Assembly (NCBI GenBank): GCA_025266875.1
Contig: JALLLT010000010.1
Coordinates: 930,001-994,000, forward strand
Source: Fennellomyces sp. T-0311
Lineage: Eukaryota; Mucoromycota; Mucoromycetes; Mucorales; Lichtheimiaceae
Length of the DNA stretch: 64,000 nucleotides
Direction: 5' to 3'
Part shown: positions 58,541 to 64,000 of the stretch, one piece after another
Numbering within the stretch: position 1 is the stretch's first letter
Layout of the letters: the number at the start of each line of letters is the position of its first letter
Program-made: the position numbers and the translations under genes
Notes under the pieces: generated by a model
Told to the model about the DNA's origin: nothing
Database searches by the model: none
The model's input: the letters and a program-made list of their open reading frames with translations, nothing else

Positions 58541-59827
58541 ATGCAAATGTTGTTCCCGACCATATTGGCCCTTGCAGCTCTCTCTTGCTTTGCCACACCT
58601 TTTGTCCATGGACAATATCACCATGACATTTCCTGGATTTCGCGTCACCTAGCAACCAAGTCCCCTTATCCCGTACCAAAACAAAACTTTGACAAAGCGA
58701 TCCGCGGTTATACCTTAGAACAACTACAGCTTATCGTGCGTCATGGCACTCGCTACCCATCCGACGGAGATACTAAGGATATTGCTGCCATTCTGGAAAA
58801 GTTACGTCAGAGTACAAACAGGACTGCACTTGGATGGCTTGACAACTACGAGAACGTGTACCTGCCAGGACGCGCTGGGGCTCTTGACGAAAATGGACAA
58901 CTGGAAGAGTTCTTACATGGCCGTCGTGTTGCAAAGAGCTTCCCAAAACTTATTGAATCGGTAATGGACCAAGATGTTCTTCTTTCCATTGACAGTGCTT
59001 CTTCATGGTCTGAGCGTACAACGCAATCGGCGATTGCATTCCACATGGGTTTGTTCGAAGGGCGTGGTGTGCTTGGTTCTGCTAAACAAGTCGCGGTGCC
59101 TCAGTTTACCTACCCTGATCAAGGCGATCAAATCATTGCGATCGACGACAACTGTCCGGCGTGGGCGAACGCAACTGAAAACAGTGATTCTGAATCGGAC
59201 TTGTATCAGGTGAAGGCACACACTGCAACTGCACAGCGACTTTCCAAGGATCTCGGTATTACTTTGACACCGGACGATGTGGATGCCATTTACACTGGTT
59301 GCTGTTTTGATGTTGCCCATCAACATCGTGTGGATGGTTTTTGTACGCTGCTTAATCACCAAGAAATTCTCCACGCCGAGTATCGCGAAGATCTCTCATA
59401 TTTCTATGAATACTCTTTCGGCGGAAACCCTTTGAACAGCCAAGTTGCCTGTGCTCTTGCTCAAGGTATCATGGAGCATATCGAGAAAAACGATGTTCGT
59501 CTTGTTTTGAAGTTTGGCCATACGCAAACGGTGATGTTCCTGCAAACGTTTTTGGGCGTTTACGATAACAAGGATGTTTTGACGGCCAATTCCTCGCAGT
59601 CCGTAATCGATAATCGTGTGTTCCGTACATCAAATATTGCCACGTTTGCTTCTAACGTTGGTTTTCAAATCCTTCGAAAGAATGGAAAGCGATTTGTTCG
59701 AGTTCTTGTATCCGAAGTTCCTGTTGTTGTTCCTGGATGTCATCAAGAGATTTGTCCTTTGGAAACCCTCAAAGCTGCACTTGCAACAAAGTTGAAATGC
59801 AATATCAAGGATGTGTGCCAAAGTTAA
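58541..59827 (+). CDS. Secreted histidine acid phosphatase, MINPP/phytase-like (copy 1)
   Basis: Intronless, 428 aa. Residues 1-24 form a signal peptide (MLFPTILALAALSCF ... VHG). The active-site motif LIVRHGTRYP lies at about 64-73. WSERTTQSAIAFHMGLFEG and CTLLNHQEILHAEYREDLSYF are typical of multiple inositol polyphosphate phosphatases. The C-terminal catalytic motif, HAE in MINPP and HD in classical phytases, reads GHTQTVMFL near 326, so the acidic proton donor is replaced by Gln. A Cys-rich end (PGCHQEICPLE ... LKCNIKDVCQ) suggests disulfides. Likely role: extracellular phosphate release from inositol phosphates. The start could also be the second Met, two codons on. Confidence 0.9.
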   Translation: MQMLFPTILALAALSCFATPFVHGQYHHDISWISRHLATKSPYPVPKQNFDKAIRGYTLEQLQLIVRHGTRYPSDGDTKDIAAILEKLRQSTNRTALGWLDNYENVYLPGRAGALDENGQLEEFLHGRRVAKSFPKLIESVMDQDVLLSIDSASSWSERTTQSAIAFHMGLFEGRGVLGSAKQVAVPQFTYPDQGDQIIAIDDNCPAWANATENSDSESDLYQVKAHTATAQRLSKDLGITLTPDDVDAIYTGCCFDVAHQHRVDGFCTLLNHQEILHAEYREDLSYFYEYSFGGNPLNSQVACALAQGIMEHIEKNDVRLVLKFGHTQTVMFLQTFLGVYDNKDVLTANSSQSVIDNRVFRTSNIATFASNVGFQILRKNGKRFVRVLVSEVPVVVPGCHQEICPLETLKAALATKLKCNIKDVCQS

Positions 59828-62233
59828 GAGTTATTATTATTATCTTCATTAGTGGTTGTACGGTACATATACTTTATACTGTTGCACGGTTACTACGTAG
59901 TTATTTTCTAAAAATAAGGATCATAAGTATGACTATATGACGAAAAATCGGTGTTTGTTTTGGGGAATTAGTACAGGAGCGATAAAAGCTTCTAAATGTA
60001 CTACAAGCTAATAGGAACCTTGATAATATATCGTCCCCACGTCGCTGTGATAGATAATGGAGACCATATATATCACGTGACGAGTATTTTAGCATACGTA
60101 TAAAGATGGGATTATGAAAGAAGTGTCAAGTTTCTTTTTTTATAGGGTGTCGTTCGGTTGCAATACTAGTCATAGTTATACATTGTAATTACCAGAAGCT
60201 TGAGAAGGAACAACAACAAAAAAAAAAAAAAAAAAGGCAAAAAGTAGAAATATAGAAAGTGTAATCTGTACTCGTGACCATGATGAGGATATTATGCAGG
60301 AAAAGCACTGCTACCAGAGTGGCACCTTAAAGACGGTATATACGTTGTAACGAAATTTCTCGGCCCCTCTTCGTTTATGCTACCTTTCCCTTTTTGGCAC
60401 GCACTTGACCTTTGTATTGACCTTCATTCAACTGTATGGTGCATCTGCACTTGATGTATCTTCTTCTTCTCGTTCTGATCTTCCCAAGCTACCGACCTAT
60501 TCTATTATATGGTGCATCTGCACTTTCGTTTATCTTCTTCCGCACTCGGATCTCTTGCTAGTTGTAATTCCTATCTAACCCACCTTTTACCTCCGGCACA
60601 GCCCGATGTATCCACAGTCAGCGTATCCGCAGAAACATATAAATACCCTTGTTGAATCAAATGAAATAAAGCAGTTAACTTGACCTCAATTATCTTGATC
60701 ATACCTTTTAAAGCCCAAGACAGGAGCTTATATCTGTATTTGGTTAACTCACCTTTTCTATTTCTCTATATTTCAACCTACTTTGTGGACCCTGTTTCAC
60801 ACAGAATTACCTTACACAAACAATTTCCTTTCACAACAACGTAAACCGATTTATGTACTCGTAAAGTGGCTGTTGATTTATTTATTATTTGAGACACGTC
60901 GCTTTTTAACTCATATAGACAATAGATAAGAAGTTGTCCATTTTCTATGTGTATTTTTTAGATGTTTACTTGATTGTTATGGTGATAAACCATGTAGATA
61001 CAGCTGCTACAGTGGAAGGTATCAGCTACTTACATAGTCTATAGTCTACGTATAAATGTAGACAATAAAACCAAAGAAAGAACCGGATATAAAGAGTATA
61101 AACAATGAGAGTTCCTAGATGCAGGAATCCTGCTTCATATATACGTCATATATTCGAAGGTAGTATATAGCTAGGGCGTCTATGATCAACAATCTAACCA
61201 ATTCTAATATCTCCTTATCCAACCATACGCCACACGGGTTGTCGCATGCTACGTTTATCTACAGGTATCGATATGTATAATGATCAACGAGACTCCGGGT
61301 TGGATAGCGTCTGTAGTGATGGATCACATCATTACATCTATTTAACATCAGGATCGACATTTGCTCATCCATCCATGTTTATTTACCCTGTCTTCCCATT
61401 TCATTCTTTTCTAATGGCTTACAGGCCTTTCAGTTCCTACTCCAGTATACTCTTGTTCTGGTCACTCTATTTGATAGGTTGAAGCTGTAAGTATATAAAA
61501 TTCCTGAACTGCTTTAAGTACATATGTAGAACAATATACTTGTAAACGTGATGTGCTGATGTGCTTAAGTATAATATGATAGTGATGTATATATGCGCAC
61601 ACTGCCCGCTGTGGTAAGCTGTAATGTTTGCACTTATCTCTAATGTTCTATAATAAGGGAAACTTATGGATCTGGAAGGTTACATTATGTGCGTTTTGCA
61701 CTACGCTTTGGCATTTGCAGGCTGTAGCCGATGCGCATAATGTATATTGCCACTGTAACTTTAAAATGTATCAAGGGGGGGGGGTTGGCGAGAAGACGGG
61801 AAAAATAACTTAAAATCTACGTTAAGGAGGCTTTTGATAGTAATGGAGAACCTTGGTACTTTTAGAAGGAATAGATTCAGGGTCTAGCCTCTATATCCAC
61901 AGAAAGTTACAAAAATCCATTGAGGAACTGGTTCTTGATATGAAATTACAGAATTCTGTCGATTGCTGTGTATATAAGGACAAGGACAAGGGCGAGCAAG
62001 AGCTTTCTGAAAAAAGTTTATCATTTACTTTTACAAATATTCTTTTTATCTTTTATGTCTAGTTATAGCCCCCAAGATCGACATTCAACAGCAGCTGCAT
62101 ATACGGACTGGCCATAGGTATGGTAGAGAAAGTGGAGTTTAGATATTCAGCGCCATAGACTCCGTATTTTGCGCCTAGTGGGGCATTTAAAAAGACACAA
62201 ATACTGAGAGACCTCGGAGCTTATCTTTTCTTC
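59828..62233. other. Intergenic region between phosphatase paralogues
   Basis: 2.4 kb without a supported gene. Includes CACGTG at 60072-60077, an A-run at about 60218-60235, a duplicated segment near 60435-60550 and many short ORFs without motifs. Confidence 0.5.
60434..60550. repeat. Imperfect direct repeat carrying a palindrome
   Basis: TATGGTGCATCTGCACTT occurs twice, 73 bp apart, followed by related CTTCTTC-rich sequence. Each copy carries the perfect inverted repeat GTGCA-TC-TGCAC (60439-60450 and 60512-60523). Confidence 0.7.
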
Positions 62234-63568
62234 ATGTTGCTACACTGCCGTCTTGCGATCATTGCCAGCTTTCTCTTCACAGCGCATTCGGTGTCAGCAG
62301 TTCTTCCACATACTCATGACATCGATTATCTCAGGCGCCATCTCAGTACCAAAACTCCATATATTGCCGAGCCCAAGCCGGCTACGGATACCATCACTGA
62401 CAAGTACAACGTGGAGCAGTTCCAAATGATTAGCCGACATGCTACCCGCTACCCTTCGGTAGGCGATACCCAAGAAATTACGCGAATAATTAAAGTCCTG
62501 AAGTCAAGCAACAGCGCTGCGGTTGACTGGCTCGCCACTTACGACAATGTCTATTCGATACGCAGAGGCAAAGAACTTGATATCAATGGCATGCGTGAAT
62601 TCTACGATTATGGGCATCGAGTATCTCGCAGCTATCCTGACCTACTCAATCAGGTTGTTGATGTTGATGTGTTTTTGTACTATTCATCGCTTGCCTCATG
62701 GTCAAAACGCACTGCGCAATCGGCGATTGCGTTTCAGACGGGCCTATTTGAAGCCTCCAAAAGCTTGTTGAATCTTCCGCTGTTAAGGGACGACACGCCA
62801 CTCATTGCACCACTCCAAACACTTTTCTTTGAAAACGGCACAAATGTTGGTCAGGCTGATATTTGCGATCGCTGGATTACCAGTGTTGAAAACAACCCGG
62901 CAACGACGGCCGAGTCTGACAGCTACCTGAACCAGTTCGTCAGCCTTATCGCGTCAAGGCTTTCCCAAGAACTCGGAATCACCTTGACAGCAATCGATGT
63001 TGAAGCAATTTTTACTGGATGCACTTTTGATATAACCCATCACAACCGCGTTGACACATTTTGCACACTTCTCGCGCCAGAAGATATCCCAATCCTCGAA
63101 TACCACCGAGACCTCGTGAAATATTACGAATATTCCTACGGCAACGAGTTAAACACTAAGCTTGCATGCCCATTGATGCAGAGTATGATGACAAACATGG
63201 AGAATGCTGTCAGTGGGAAGGAGGATTACACCCGGATGGATATTAAGCTCTTGCACTCCGAATCGGTGCTTTTCGTAGAGGCATTTTTAGGGCTTTTCAA
63301 GGACGACCAACATTTGCGTGCAGACTGGAGTCAACAACAGATCGATAATCGAAAATTCCGAACATCTGAAATCTCTGGATTTGGATCCAATATCGTCTTT
63401 CAACTTTTGAGCGACAAAAATAACCCTACGGCAAAGTTTGTCCGGGTACTGCTCTCTGAACGCCCCGTAACACTTCCGAGTTGCGACTCTGAACTTTGCC
63501 CATTTGAAACATTCAAGAGTATATACCAGCCAAAACTCAACTGCAGTTTTGCTCAGCTTTGTAACTAG
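62234..63568 (+). CDS. Secreted histidine acid phosphatase, MINPP-like (copy 2)
   Basis: Intronless, 444 aa, paralogue of the gene at 58541 with collinear similarity along its length (for example WSKRTAQSAIAFQTGLFE versus WSERTTQSAIAFHMGLFE, and SELCPFETFKS at the end). Residues 1-22 form a signal peptide. The active-site motif is MISRHATRYP: the Gly of RHGxRYP is Ala. The C-terminal motif is LHSESVLFVEAFLG, keeping the acidic residue (HxE) that copy 1 lacks. Both changes are at catalytic positions, so the pair may have divided function. Likely extracellular inositol-phosphate phosphatase; residual activity is uncertain. Confidence 0.88.
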   Translation: MLLHCRLAIIASFLFTAHSVSAVLPHTHDIDYLRRHLSTKTPYIAEPKPATDTITDKYNVEQFQMISRHATRYPSVGDTQEITRIIKVLKSSNSAAVDWLATYDNVYSIRRGKELDINGMREFYDYGHRVSRSYPDLLNQVVDVDVFLYYSSLASWSKRTAQSAIAFQTGLFEASKSLLNLPLLRDDTPLIAPLQTLFFENGTNVGQADICDRWITSVENNPATTAESDSYLNQFVSLIASRLSQELGITLTAIDVEAIFTGCTFDITHHNRVDTFCTLLAPEDIPILEYHRDLVKYYEYSYGNELNTKLACPLMQSMMTNMENAVSGKEDYTRMDIKLLHSESVLFVEAFLGLFKDDQHLRADWSQQQIDNRKFRTSEISGFGSNIVFQLLSDKNNPTAKFVRVLLSERPVTLPSCDSELCPFETFKSIYQPKLNCSFAQLCN

Positions 63569-64000
63569 ACGTTTAAGTTTTTTTTTTATCAATTACTTCA
63601 AGTACAATCAATATTATTAAACTTTTCAGAAAACATATTATATTCGGAGGATATATTCTACCCGATCCCAGGGGTGCATATGCACGACTGTAGCTCCTAA
63701 AGTAAGGTTACTGGTATCCAGAAGGAAACATATTCGTCGTTTTATGCAATGCCACCCCTGATGCCGATTTCGTCTGTGCTATTGCATAGATAGCCCAGGT
63801 TTGCCTATGCCAGAAGCCGCATACCACCTCATTGACACCAGTGACCAGTTGCTTGCACATTTTACCCGCGTAACTTTTTGGTTGTCCATTTGTTACTAAT
63901 ACAGTATATCTCCTCATTTTTCAAACTAAACAACTCTTTTAGAGTCTATGCAAATGCCCTGAAGAGTCCGAGGAAAACAGCAAAGCAGAAGGCCTCACTA
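63569..64000. other. Intergenic to window end
   Basis: 3' flank of the phosphatase gene, with a T-run at about 63578. The minus-strand ORF 63708-63917 has no motif. Confidence 0.5.

Overview
This is eukaryotic, fungal DNA, and a basal fungus (most likely Mucoromycota) fits best. Genes are densely packed and most carry several short introns of about 46-180 nt with GT..AG ends and CTAAC/CTGAC-like branch sites. The gene set is fungal: a DUF1752 GATA factor, a Zn2Cys6 factor, a Kin4-type kinase, a Whi3-type RRM protein and a Ytp1-like protein. One intron has the full signature of a U12-type AT-AC intron, and the minor spliceosome among fungi is known mainly from early-diverging lineages such as Rhizopus (established knowledge). 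The species assignment is inference.

Layout. 0-25 kb is a gene-rich block: thioesterase-like gene (cut by the left edge), two-finger GATA factor, divergent uridine-kinase-like protein, two-RRM protein, BuGZ/ZNF207 homologue, HAD hydrolase, Kin4-like kinase with KA1 domain, three-KH protein, small coiled-coil protein, membrane-anchored acidic protein with a degenerate dinucleotide fold, NLS/acidic protein, and a Ytp1-like membrane protein. 25-29.5 kb is AT-rich and holds a broken Helitron and two tandem structured repeats. 29.5-35.5 kb holds a Zn2Cys6 regulator with micro-exons and an orphan internally repetitive gene. 35.5-38.7 kb is empty. 38.7-47.4 kb is a second gene block: pyruvate dehydrogenase kinase family, GPI transamidase subunit PIG-T/Gpi16, TBC1D20/Gyp8-type Rab GAP containing the AT-AC intron, and an N-myristoylation-motif methyltransferase. 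After an AT-rich gap come COP9 signalosome subunit 3 and a convergent universal-stress protein (50.1-53.2 kb), another gap, then acyl-CoA-binding protein, epoxide hydrolase and two intronless secreted histidine-phosphatase paralogues (55.9-63.6 kb).

Functional themes are mixed housekeeping and regulation. There is no secondary-metabolite cluster, CRISPR array or operon. The most notable signals concern gene structure: the AT-AC intron, a GC-AG intron, a 4-nt exon and two consecutive micro-exons of 16 and 12 nt. Each is supported by reading frame plus recognisable protein-family sequence. Exon coordinates were worked out by hand from splice motifs, frame continuity and family similarity. No alignment, search or transcript data were available.
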